Source: 2-02-FULL-38-15 sp964645555
GTDB taxonomy: Bacteria; Patescibacteriota; Microgenomatia; Daviesbacterales; UBA10151
NCBI GenBank assembly: GCA_964645555.1
Contig: CAZYBP010000040.1
Span: forward strand, 1-8,401
Reading direction: 5' to 3'
DNA length: 8,401 nucleotides
Part shown: one piece after another, positions 1 to 5,200 of the stretch
Layout of the letters: each line of letters begins with the position of its first letter
How positions within the stretch are numbered: position 1 is the stretch's first letter
Notes under the pieces: model-generated
What the model saw: only the letters and a program-made list of their open reading frames with translations
The model's database searches: none
What the model was told of the DNA's origin: nothing
Program-made: the position numbers and the translations under genes

Positions 1-94
1 TTAGAGATTTCAAGCTAATTGTTTCATAAAAAATACTATGATGCAAGCACCAAAAGATTTGGATCAAAAGGAGCTGTCATTTTCTTCTTAAGCC

Positions 95-123
95 TTGACA
101 TTTTTCTTCTATGTATATACAAT
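95..123 (+). promoter_or_regulatory. Promoter of the toxin-antitoxin operon
   Basis: TTGACA at 95-100 and TACAAT at 118-123 are separated by exactly 17 bp, close to the sigma-70 consensus. The predicted transcription start, about 7 nt after the -10 box, falls around 130, only a few bases before the ATG at 133. The mRNA would therefore be nearly leaderless, and no Shine-Dalgarno sequence precedes that ATG. This promoter also rules out the upstream in-frame ATG at 19, which would lie outside the transcript. Confidence 0.75.
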
Positions 124-131
124 GTAATTAC
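112..131. promoter_or_regulatory. Double palindromic operator over the toxin-antitoxin promoter
   Basis: Two perfect palindromes lie side by side: TGTATATACA (112-121) and GTAATTAC (124-131). Their centres are 11 bp apart, one turn of the helix, so bound dimers would sit on the same face of the DNA. They cover the -10 box and the predicted transcription start. MazE/AbrB-type antitoxins commonly bind palindromes in their own promoter, alone or with the toxin. That this one does so here is inferred from position and symmetry. Palindromes of this kind are not rare in AT-rich DNA, so chance is possible. Confidence 0.5.
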
Positions 132-132
132 T

Positions 133-369
133 ATGATAACAACAATTATCGCAATCGGAAATTCCCGTGGGATACGCATACCCAAACCAATCTTAAGTGA
201 AAGCGGTCTTGAGGATAAAGTTGAATTAAAGGTTAAAAAGGGTGAAATCAGGATTATTTCTGCCCCTACAAAGGGTACACCGGAAACAACTGCATTACTA
301 TCTGAAAAAACACTTGAGACTGGCTGGAATCGGCCAGAAGAGGATGAAGCATGGGCAAGCTTGCAGTAG
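133..369 (+). CDS. mazE: AbrB/MazE-type antitoxin
   Basis: A 78-residue protein with the swapped-hairpin AbrB/MazE/SpoVT DNA-binding fold at its N-terminus (about residues 1-48). The pattern IGNSRGIRIPKPIL, then a GL-DKVEL stretch and a GEIRI strand, is typical of the family. The acidic, tryptophan-containing tail (W-RPEEDEAW, about residues 63-75) resembles the flexible segment by which such antitoxins wrap around and block a MazF-type toxin. The ATG at 133 is chosen over the in-frame ATG at 19 because the domain begins right at it and a strong promoter ends 9 nt upstream. The extra 38 residues of the longer reading look like a translated promoter region. The gene overlaps the next one by 19 bp, the usual antitoxin-first arrangement. 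The family call is firm; the mazE name is by analogy. Confidence 0.85.
   Translation: MITTIIAIGNSRGIRIPKPILSESGLEDKVELKVKKGEIRIISAPTKGTPETTALLSEKTLETGWNRPEEDEAWASLQ
337..343 (+). promoter_or_regulatory. Ribosome binding site of the toxin gene
   Basis: GAAGAGG inside the antitoxin coding sequence ends 7 nt before the ATG at 351. It fixes the toxin start and shows that the second gene of the operon uses Shine-Dalgarno initiation while the first appears nearly leaderless. The 19-bp overlap of the two genes also allows translational coupling. Confidence 0.6.
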
Positions 370-686
370 GCAGTGTTGTTTTAGTAAATTTTCCATTTTC
401 CAATTTACAGGGTCAAAAGGTCCGTCCGGCACTGGTTTTAGCAAATGTTGAATTCAGCAATTTGATTCTATGTCAAATTACCTCAAGATCTTATACAAGC
501 AAAAACGCTATCTGTATTAAACTTAAGGATTTTGCCAAGGGGAATTTACCAATAGCAAGCTTTGTTAGACCCGATAAATTATTTACAGCCGATAGGACTA
601 TTATTAAAAGCGTCAGGGGTAAATTAACCCCAAAAATGAAAAATAAAATATTAAAGCAAGTTTGCAATATATTTGCAGTTTCCTAA
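351..686 (+). CDS. mazF: PemK/MazF-family toxin (endoribonuclease)
   Basis: A 111-residue protein, the usual length for MazF/PemK toxins, which cleave mRNA at short sequence motifs and stall growth. The N-terminal signature is clear: a GSVVLVNFPFS strand (about 7-17), then G-QKVRPALVL (21-30), where Arg25 matches the catalytic arginine of the family. The QITS motif (42-45) supplies the Thr/Ser that normally follows it in the active site, so the toxin looks intact. It overlaps the antitoxin gene and should be held inactive in complex with it. Expression is probably autoregulated through the palindromes at 112-131. There are no signs of truncation. Its RNA cleavage specificity cannot be read from the sequence. 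Confidence 0.85.
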   Translation: MGKLAVGSVVLVNFPFSNLQGQKVRPALVLANVEFSNLILCQITSRSYTSKNAICIKLKDFAKGNLPIASFVRPDKLFTADRTIIKSVRGKLTPKMKNKILKQVCNIFAVS

Positions 687-736
687 AAATGCTCAGCTGT
701 GTAATTTTTTGCACAAAGTCTTCATGTATTTGATCC

Positions 737-786
737 CTTGTCAAACCCTGAATTTCTACAAAAAGAGGGCTTGACGGGAACTTTTT
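737..786 (+). terminator. Possible terminator after the toxin gene
   Basis: Bases 737-749 can pair with 766-778 (CAAACCCU against AGGGCUUG at the core, one A-C mismatch and two G-U pairs), with a 16-nt loop. CTTTTT follows at 781-786 after three bases. The right arm contains the -35 box of the next promoter. The stem is imperfect and the U-run is short, so termination is only a suggestion. Confidence 0.35.
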
Positions 787-799
787 AGTAAGTTAACAT
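771..799 (+). promoter_or_regulatory. Promoter of the FMN riboswitch and transporter
   Basis: TTGACG (771-776) and TAACAT (794-799) are spaced by 17 bp. The predicted start lies at about 806, which is exactly the first base of the riboswitch closing stem P1. The transcript would thus begin with the aptamer, with no extra leader in front. Confidence 0.6.
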
Positions 800-805
800 G
801 AATAT

Positions 806-928
806 ATTCTTTCGGGGTTTTGTGTAAGTCAAAATCGGTGGTAAACTCCACGACCGCGTACCATCTGGTACATGGATGAGTCTGTGAAATTCAGACAGCG
901 ACCGTACAGTCGGGATGAAAGGAAGAAT
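806..928 (+). promoter_or_regulatory. FMN riboswitch (RFN element)
   Basis: All six helices of the FMN aptamer can be drawn. P1 pairs 806-813 with 921-928; P2 pairs 818-822 with 830-834 (loop UGUAAGU); P3 pairs 838-841 with 848-851; P4 pairs 858-862 with 867-871; P5 pairs 880-884 with 892-896 (loop UGAAAUU); P6 pairs 899-902 with 909-912. The family's conserved single-stranded blocks are present: UUCGGGG after the P1 strand, CGGUGGUAAAC-CCACGACC, UGGAU before P5, and ACAGUCGGGAUG before the final P1 strand. The class binds flavin mononucleotide and controls riboflavin synthesis or uptake genes. The final strand holds the GGAAG Shine-Dalgarno sequence of the transporter and ends directly before its ATG at 929. 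Ligand-stabilised P1 should therefore block translation, and no separate terminator is seen. The aptamer call is strong; the off-switch mechanism is inferred. Confidence 0.93.
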
Positions 929-1890
929 ATGAAAAGCTTAATTAAGTTTGGACCTCTATTTGTAATAATTGCTGCACTTTTATGGAGCTTTGATGGTGTT
1001 TTAAGGCGTTCCCTGTATTCTCTTCCGCCCTCTGTTGTAGTTTTCTATGAACATTTAATTGGCCTTTTCTTTTTACTCTTTTTAATTCCCAAATGGTTAC
1101 CTGATTTTAAGAAAATGACCAAAAANNNNNNNNNNCCAAAAAAGAGTGGTTGGCAATTGGCTTGGTTTCTCTTTTCTCAGGAGCATTAGGGACTATCTTT
1201 TATACCTCTGCCTTGGGAAAAATAAACTATATACAATATTCAGTGGTAGTTTTACTTCAGCAATTACAACCTATTTGGGCAATATCTGCAGCAGCTATTT
1301 TACTCAAAGAAAAAATTACTAAAAAATTTATATTATGGGCAGGAGTAGCTTTAATAGCTGCCTATTTTGTCACCTTTAAAGATTTAACAGTAAATATACA
1401 AACAGGCTCCGGTACAGCCACAGCAGGGCTTTTAGCGCTTTTGGCAGGGGTATTATGGGGTTCATCCACTGCTATATCTAAATATGTATTAAATAAAGTT
1501 TCATTTATAACTGGTACAGCTCTTAGGTTTTTACTGGCCCCAATTTTTGCTTTTATGTTTGTTGCTTCATTAAATCAAACATCCTCATTATTTTTAATAA
1601 ATCAGGCCCAAATAATCAGCTTGATTGTGATTGCTTTATCTACAGGCATGGTAGCTTTAGCAATTTATTATTACGGTTTGAAAAAAACTCCTGCAAAGGT
1701 AACTACCATTTGTGAATTGGTTTGGCCTGCCTCAGCAATTTTTATAGATTACTTTTATTTCAAGCAATATCTTTCAACAACTCAAATTCTTGGGGTACTA
1801 GTTCTACTTTTGGCAATTTATAAAGTGGTCAATATTTCTAAAAGCAAACCATCTCCTCAGCTTGAACCGGAACTTGCAGGTAGTTCATGA
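929..1890 (+). CDS. EamA/DMT-family transporter, probable riboflavin importer
   Basis: An integral membrane protein of the drug/metabolite transporter superfamily with two EamA repeats. The first begins with the ALLWSFDGVLRRSLY helix, the second with the GVLWGSSTAISKY helix, and about ten hydrophobic segments are visible. The FMN riboswitch directly in front makes a flavin the best guess for substrate. Riboswitch-linked EamA riboflavin importers (RibN) are known in proteobacteria, and an organism with few biosynthetic genes would need such uptake. The ATG at 929 follows an AAAGGAAG ribosome binding site. An earlier in-frame ATG at 872 lies inside the aptamer and is rejected. The run of Ns shifts the frame as written. 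Overlapping the two sides by seven bases gives one frame through KKMTKKEWLAIG and a protein of 314 residues, a normal length. It ends in a stop shared palindromically with the opposite gene. Family certain, substrate inferred. Confidence 0.85.
1126..1135. other. Assembly gap (ten Ns), probably a false gap
   Basis: Ten Ns interrupt the transporter gene. The left side ends in CCAAAAA (1119-1125) and the right side begins with CCAAAAAA (1136-1143), so the contig ends share seven bases. Intact translation requires a gap length of 2 modulo 3; ten does not fit, but an overlap of seven does. The most economical reading is that no sequence is missing. Confidence 0.8.
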
Positions 1891-2943
1891 GGAAATATCA
1901 AATTCATCCTCAATTTCTCCTACCATGCTTTCGATGATGTCTTCTAGGGTTACAATGCCTAAGGTTTTACCAAAATCAGACTGTACTACAGCAAGATGAG
2001 TTCTTTTGTTTCTCATGTTTTGTAATACTGCATCAATCTTTTTGTCTTTTGGTACATCAATAATTTTACGGATAATTTTAAGTTCGGATAATTTTGTCTC
2101 CTCACCACTATTTATAAGTTCCCTATAAATATCTTTAATATGGACAAAGCCAATTATATTATTTATGGATTCTTTAAAAATTGGAAATCTGCTATAAGGA
2201 TTAGTTCCAAACTTTTTAACTATTTCTCCTAAAGATGTAGTTAAGTTAAAAGCTAAAATCTTTTTTTTAGGTACCATGACTAATTTGACTGGTACATCAC
2301 CTAATTGAAAAACGTTATATATCATTTCTACTTCTTTTTTTGGGATCAATCCGCTTTTGCCGCTTTGTTGAAGTAAAGTTCTAATTTCCTCCTCTGAGTG
2401 AACAAGCTGCCGATTTTTGGATGCATCAACTCTTAAAATCTTTAAAACAGCACGTCCGGATAAATTAAGAATAAAAATAATAGGTCTAAAAATATTTGTA
2501 AAAAATACCAAGGGGCCAATAATCAGTAATGAGGTCTCTTCTGTTTTTTGTAAAGCAATATGTTTAGGAGCAAGTTCTCCGATTACTACCTGTAAAAAGG
2601 TGATGATGGTAAAGGCAAAAATAATTGCCAGTGTATGAGAAGTAAAAAAGGCTAAATTAAGGGGTAAAAAGGCAAATAGCGGTTCCAAAAATCGAGCCAA
2701 AACCGGTTCACCAAGCCAACCCAAAATTAAGCTAATAACAGTAATCCCAAGCTGAATTGCGGAGATATAGCTTTCCAAGTTCTGAAGGGCTCCTTGTAGG
2801 AGTTTGGCATTAAAATTACCTTTTCGTGCTAATTCGTCCACACGTGTTTTTCTAATTGCAACTAGTGCAAACTCTGAAGCTACAAAATAACCATTTAATA
2901 AAATCAGTAAAATAATCAGTCCAATCTGAAAAAGAAATTCCAT
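1885..2943 (-). CDS. CNNM/CorB-like membrane protein (DUF21 plus two CBS domains)
   Basis: A 352-residue membrane protein of the HlyC/CorC-CNNM family, whose characterised members are linked to Mg2+ (or other divalent cation) export. The DUF21 membrane domain spans about residues 1-170, with hydrophobic segments near 4-28, 60-78, 92-122 and 138-165. It carries the family motifs NGYFVASEF (17-25) and GELAPK (122-127). A CBS pair follows (about 222-275 and 290-345), the regulatory module that binds adenine nucleotides in relatives. The CorC_HlyC C-terminal domain of many homologues of about 430 residues is absent, because the protein ends soon after CBS2. The ATG at 2943 lies 12 nt after an extended -10 box and lacks a Shine-Dalgarno sequence. 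It converges with the transporter gene: both stop codons lie in the palindrome TCATGA (1885-1890). Direction and identity of the ion are not shown by sequence. Confidence 0.88.
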   Translation of the reverse strand: MEFLFQIGLIILLILLNGYFVASEFALVAIRKTRVDELARKGNFNAKLLQGALQNLESYISAIQLGITVISLILGWLGEPVLARFLEPLFAFLPLNLAFFTSHTLAIIFAFTIITFLQVVIGELAPKHIALQKTEETSLLIIGPLVFFTNIFRPIIFILNLSGRAVLKILRVDASKNRQLVHSEEEIRTLLQQSGKSGLIPKKEVEMIYNVFQLGDVPVKLVMVPKKKILAFNLTTSLGEIVKKFGTNPYSRFPIFKESINNIIGFVHIKDIYRELINSGEETKLSELKIIRKIIDVPKDKKIDAVLQNMRNKRTHLAVVQSDFGKTLGIVTLEDIIESMVGEIEDEFDISS

Positions 2944-2955
2944 CCAATTGCAACG

Positions 2956-2964
2956 ATTATACCA
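2956..2964 (-). promoter_or_regulatory. Extended -10 promoter of the CNNM-like gene
   Basis: On the minus strand TGGTATAAT forms an extended -10 element (TGnTATAAT), ending 12 nt before the ATG. The -35 position holds no good match and falls at the junction of the 18-bp tandem repeat, as expected where an extended -10 compensates. The predicted leader is about 6 nt and has no Shine-Dalgarno sequence. Confidence 0.6.
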
Positions 2965-3000
2965 AGTTTTTACTTAATACTTAGTTTTTACTTAATACTT
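2965..3000. repeat. Perfect 18-bp tandem repeat, two copies
   Basis: AGTTTTTACTTAATACTT occurs at 2965-2982 and again, identically, at 2983-3000. It begins directly upstream of the extended -10 box of the CNNM-like gene, so it occupies the -35 and activator or repressor zone of that promoter. Each unit contains TTTACTTAA, which occurs a third time at 3035-3043. It may be a duplicated binding site or a recent slippage duplication. Confidence 0.85.
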
Positions 3001-3032
3001 ACAATAAAATTGTTTGTTTCTTACCTGAAAAT

Positions 3033-3162
3033 GGTTTACTTAACATACCTGCTAGGTTAGCAAGTAAGACAGTTCACAAAATATATTTTTTAATGAAACT
3101 GTATTTCTTACCACCTGCCTAAGCAGGGGAAATAATCAAATAATCAAGGCAGTAAGTAAACC
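3033..3162. repeat. Intergenic region with long-range inverted repeat and small hairpins
   Basis: No gene is seen between the CNNM-like start and the typA stop (294 bp). Within it GGTTTACTTA (3033-3042) is the exact reverse complement of TAAGTAAACC (3153-3162). Between these arms lie two short hairpins, TGCTA/TAGCA (3050-3062) and CCTGC/GCAGG (3114-3127), and TTTCTTACC occurs at 3017-3025 and 3104-3112. The right arm overlaps the left arm of the terminator stem at 3158-3168, so the two pairings exclude each other. This could be a structured plus-strand small RNA or the 5' control region of the CNNM-like gene; no clear plus-strand promoter was found. Confidence 0.4.
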
Positions 3163-3194
3163 GCTCTCTTCTAATCTAGGAGGGCGGTTTTTTT
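3158..3194. terminator. typA: Intrinsic terminator downstream of typA, possibly bidirectional
   Basis: AAACCGCTCTC (3158-3168) pairs with GAGGGCGGTTT (3180-3190) over 11 bp with one G-T pair and an 11-nt loop. On the plus strand seven Ts (3188-3194) follow the stem. On the minus strand, where typA ends about 45 bp earlier, the stem is followed by the weaker tract TTTACTTACT. By position it terminates typA. By strength it would work better for a plus-strand transcript, of which none is evident. Confidence 0.75.
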
Positions 3195-3237
3195 GATAAG
3201 GTTTGGTTTCCTACAATATTGTAATGGAGAATACATT

Positions 3238-5046
3238 TTAGGGGTTTAGGTCTATTTTTCTGATTCTGATGTTTTTGGGGGTGACTTCCACCAGTTCTGT
3301 ATCATCAATATATTCAATGGCATTTTCCAAACTCATAAGTTTTGGAGTATTAAAATGCTCTGATGTACCTTCTCCTGAGGATCTATGATTTGTTTGTTGT
3401 TTTTCTTTACAAACATTAACCCAGATATCATCATTTCTTGAATTTTGACCAATAACCTGGCCTTTATAAACTTCTGTACCTGGTCCAATAAATAGAGTTC
3501 CCCTGCCTTGTGCTCCTGTTAAAGCATATAATTTGGTAGTTCCTGTTTCGTGTACGACCAAAGATCCATTGTTTCTTTCAAATTTCCCGCCTGTATCTTC
3601 CCTGTATTCCAAAAATGAAGAGCTGATGATTCCCATACCTTTAGTATCGGTAATAAATTGGCTTCTGTAACCAAAAAATTCCTTGGTGGCAATGATAAAC
3701 TCCAAAAAGACAACTCCGTTTTCTTGAAACATATCTAACATTTGTGCATGTCTTAAGCCCATTTTCTGCATGACTGTACCGGACATATCTTGTGGTACTT
3801 CAATTGCTACTTTTTCAAAAGGAGTTAAAGTTTTGTACCCTTCTACTTTTTCAATCACTTGTGGTTTGCCAACTTGGAACTCATAACCTTCCCGTCTTAA
3901 CCTTTCTATCAGAATTGCTAAATGCAACTCACCTCTACCAGATACAATCCAGCCTCCTGAAGAATCATCCTCCACTTTTAATGCCACATCCGCCTCTTGT
4001 GCCTTCATTAATCTTTCCCTTATTTGTCTGGCTGTTTTAAATTCTCCCTCTCTACCAGCTAAAGGGGAGGTATTGACTGCAAAATTCATTCTGACTGTTG
4101 ACTCTTCAATGTCTAAAAGAGGTAAAGCTTTGGGACTGATAGCATCTGCAATAGTTTCTCCAATAGTAATATCCGGTATTCCGGATAAAGCAATAATGTC
4201 TCCTGCGTGAGCTTCCAAAATATCAACTTTTTCTAATCCTTCAAAGCCCATGAGAGAAGTTAATCTAAACTTTTTAATTACACCATCCCTATTAATATGA
4301 GCTACTTCCTGCCCCTTTTTGATAGTACCATTGTAGATTCTGCCAACAGCTATCCTGCCTTTGAAATTGTCATAAATGGTTGAGGTAATCAAAACTTGTA
4401 AAGGTTTTTCATTTTCTGCAGCAGGGGAGGGAATGTGTTTTAAAACAGCATCAAAAACCGGGGCAATATCATCCATTTTGGATAAATCAGGATCTAAACC
4501 AGCTTTGCCGAGTTTGCCTGAAGAATAAATAGTTGGAAAATATGCTGTTTCCTCATCCGCGCCAAGTTCTAAAAATAAATCAAATGTTTTATTAATAACA
4601 TAGCTTACTCTGGCATCAGGCTTGTCAACTTTATTGATAACTACAATAATTTTGTGTTTAAGTTCCAAAGCCTTTTTTAAAACAAACCTGGTTTGAGGCA
4701 TTGGTCCTTCTTTGGCATCAATTAAAAGTAATGATCCGTCTGCCATTTTTAGAACTCTTTCTACTTCACCACCAAAATCAGCATGTCCTGGAGTATCAAT
4801 AATATTAATTTTGGTATCTTTCCAATTAACTGAGGCATTTTTGGAAAAAATAGTAATTCCTCTTTCCCTTTCCAAATCATTTGAGTCCATGATTAAGTCT
4901 CCCTTATCGGAAACCTCCCTTGAGATCTTGGTTTTTGATTGACGAAGTAAGGCATCTACTAAAGTAGTTTTGCCGTGGTCAACGTGTGCAATGATGGCTA
5001 TATTCCGTATACTTCTAGCACTGAGTGTAGTCGAAGTGTTTGTCAT
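3238..5046 (-). CDS. typA: Translational GTPase TypA/BipA
   Basis: A 602-residue GTPase that binds the ribosome and acts in ribosome assembly and stress or cold adaptation. All GTPase motifs are present: AHVDHGKTT (20-28), ERGITI (61-66), DTPGHADFGGE (84-94), NKVDKPDA (138-145), and SSGKLG (175-180) where many homologues have SA. Then come a beta-barrel domain (about 205-295), EF-G-like domains III and V, and the TypA-specific C-terminal domain ending with the family-typical IDDTELVEVTP and NIRIRK segments. Length matches the family (about 605-615). The ATG at 5046 is preferred over an in-frame TTG at 5058. Even so, about ten residues (TNTSTTLSARS) precede the usual IRNIAIIAHVDH start, and a palindromic repeat-like sequence encodes most of them. 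The leader contains a terminator-like hairpin, so expression may be attenuated. No clear Shine-Dalgarno sequence is seen. Confidence 0.97.
   Translation of the reverse strand: MTNTSTTLSARSIRNIAIIAHVDHGKTTLVDALLRQSKTKISREVSDKGDLIMDSNDLERERGITIFSKNASVNWKDTKINIIDTPGHADFGGEVERVLKMADGSLLLIDAKEGPMPQTRFVLKKALELKHKIIVVINKVDKPDARVSYVINKTFDLFLELGADEETAYFPTIYSSGKLGKAGLDPDLSKMDDIAPVFDAVLKHIPSPAAENEKPLQVLITSTIYDNFKGRIAVGRIYNGTIKKGQEVAHINRDGVIKKFRLTSLMGFEGLEKVDILEAHAGDIIALSGIPDITIGETIADAISPKALPLLDIEESTVRMNFAVNTSPLAGREGEFKTARQIRERLMKAQEADVALKVEDDSSGGWIVSGRGELHLAILIERLRREGYEFQVGKPQVIEKVEGYKTLTPFEKVAIEVPQDMSGTVMQKMGLRHAQMLDMFQENGVVFLEFIIATKEFFGYRSQFITDTKGMGIISSSFLEYREDTGGKFERNNGSLVVHETGTTKLYALTGAQGRGTLFIGPGTEVYKGQVIGQNSRNDDIWVNVCKEKQQTNHRSSGEGTSEHFNTPKLMSLENAIEYIDDTELVEVTPKNIRIRKIDLNP
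5019..5038. repeat. Repeat-like palindromic 20-mer inside the typA start
   Basis: CACTGAGTGTAGTCGAAGTG lies within typA codons 3-9. From memory it closely matches a short palindromic sequence of the type CACTGAG-GNAGTCGAAGTG that is dispersed in intergenic DNA of many bacteria. It is nested in a wider dyad (ACTTC at 5011-5015 with GAAGT at 5033-5037). It accounts for the unusual N-terminal residues of this TypA. Identity as a mobile repeat rests on recollection and needs a genome count. Confidence 0.45.
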
Positions 5047-5058
5047 AATCTTTGCCAA

Positions 5059-5085
5059 TTAAAAAACCGCCCAATGGCGGTCCAT
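5059..5085 (-). CDS. Possible upstream ORF in the typA leader (8 codons)
   Basis: An ATG at 5085 opens a frame MDRHWAVF that stops with TAA at 5059-5061. It runs exactly across the terminator-like hairpin and its T-run, about 8 nt downstream of the predicted transcription start. A ribosome on it would melt the hairpin. An ORF this short arises easily by chance, and there is no Shine-Dalgarno sequence. Confidence 0.2.
   Translation of the reverse strand: MDRHWAVF
5061..5081 (-). terminator. Terminator-like hairpin in the typA leader
   Basis: On the minus strand ACCGCC, loop ATTG, GGCGGT is followed by a run of Ts (six including the last stem base), a compact intrinsic terminator. It sits between the typA promoter and the ATG at 5046, beginning only about 12 nt after the predicted start of transcription. 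No minus-strand gene lies upstream that it could serve (the neighbour at 5201 is on the plus strand). It may therefore act as an attenuator of typA or as a structural 5' hairpin. Confidence 0.6.
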
Positions 5086-5099
5086 CAGCAGGTACAATA

Positions 5100-5128
5100 A
5101 GTATACCACTATAAGATTCAAATCACAA
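5100..5128 (-). promoter_or_regulatory. Promoter of typA
   Basis: On the minus strand TTGTGA (complement of 5123-5128) and TATACT (complement of 5100-5105) are spaced by 17 bp, with TGG directly before the -10 box making it an extended -10. The predicted start is near 5093, giving a leader of about 47 nt that includes the hairpin at 5061-5081. Confidence 0.55.
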
Positions 5129-5160
5129 CTTCATAGAACATAATTCTTACTTAATTTATA

Positions 5161-5188
5161 TTGATTCATTACAGCCAAATACTATAAT
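5161..5188 (+). promoter_or_regulatory. Promoter of the small secreted protein gene
   Basis: TTGATT (5161-5166) and a perfect TATAAT (5183-5188) are 16 bp apart. The -10 box ends 12 nt before the ATG at 5201, so the leader is about 6 nt. The sequence before the ATG is pyrimidine-rich and has no Shine-Dalgarno match. The promoter is divergent from that of typA. Confidence 0.6.
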
Positions 5189-5200
5189 TTCTTTCTAAGT

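Noticed and set aside
1..29. Possible C-terminal end of an upstream gene (frame reading RDFKLIVS then TAA at 27-29)
   Set aside because: Nine codons are too few to tell a coding tail from chance.
19..132. In-frame ATG at 19 that would extend the antitoxin by 38 residues
   Set aside because: The segment contains the -35 and -10 boxes and the operator palindromes, and the AbrB fold starts at 133.
872..928. In-frame ATG at 872 as start of the transporter
   Set aside because: It lies inside the FMN aptamer (after P4). The ATG at 929 has a good ribosome binding site and begins the first membrane helix.
1150..1152. TTG at 1150 as the start of a separate membrane protein gene
   Set aside because: The frame is open upstream to the N gap, and collapsing the seven-base overlap joins it to the first part of the same EamA gene.
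2965..3000. Tandem repeat as the start of a CRISPR array or a replication origin with iterons
   Set aside because: There are only two adjoining copies without spacers, and no cas, rep or dnaA gene is present.
3792..4942. Plus-strand open frames within typA
   Set aside because: They are antisense shadows of a fully conserved typA frame, with leucine- and serine-rich composition and no start signals.
5056..5058. TTG at 5058 as the typA start
   Set aside because: It would begin 2 nt after the T-run of the leader hairpin and has no ribosome binding site; the ATG at 5046 is in the same frame and closer to the family start.
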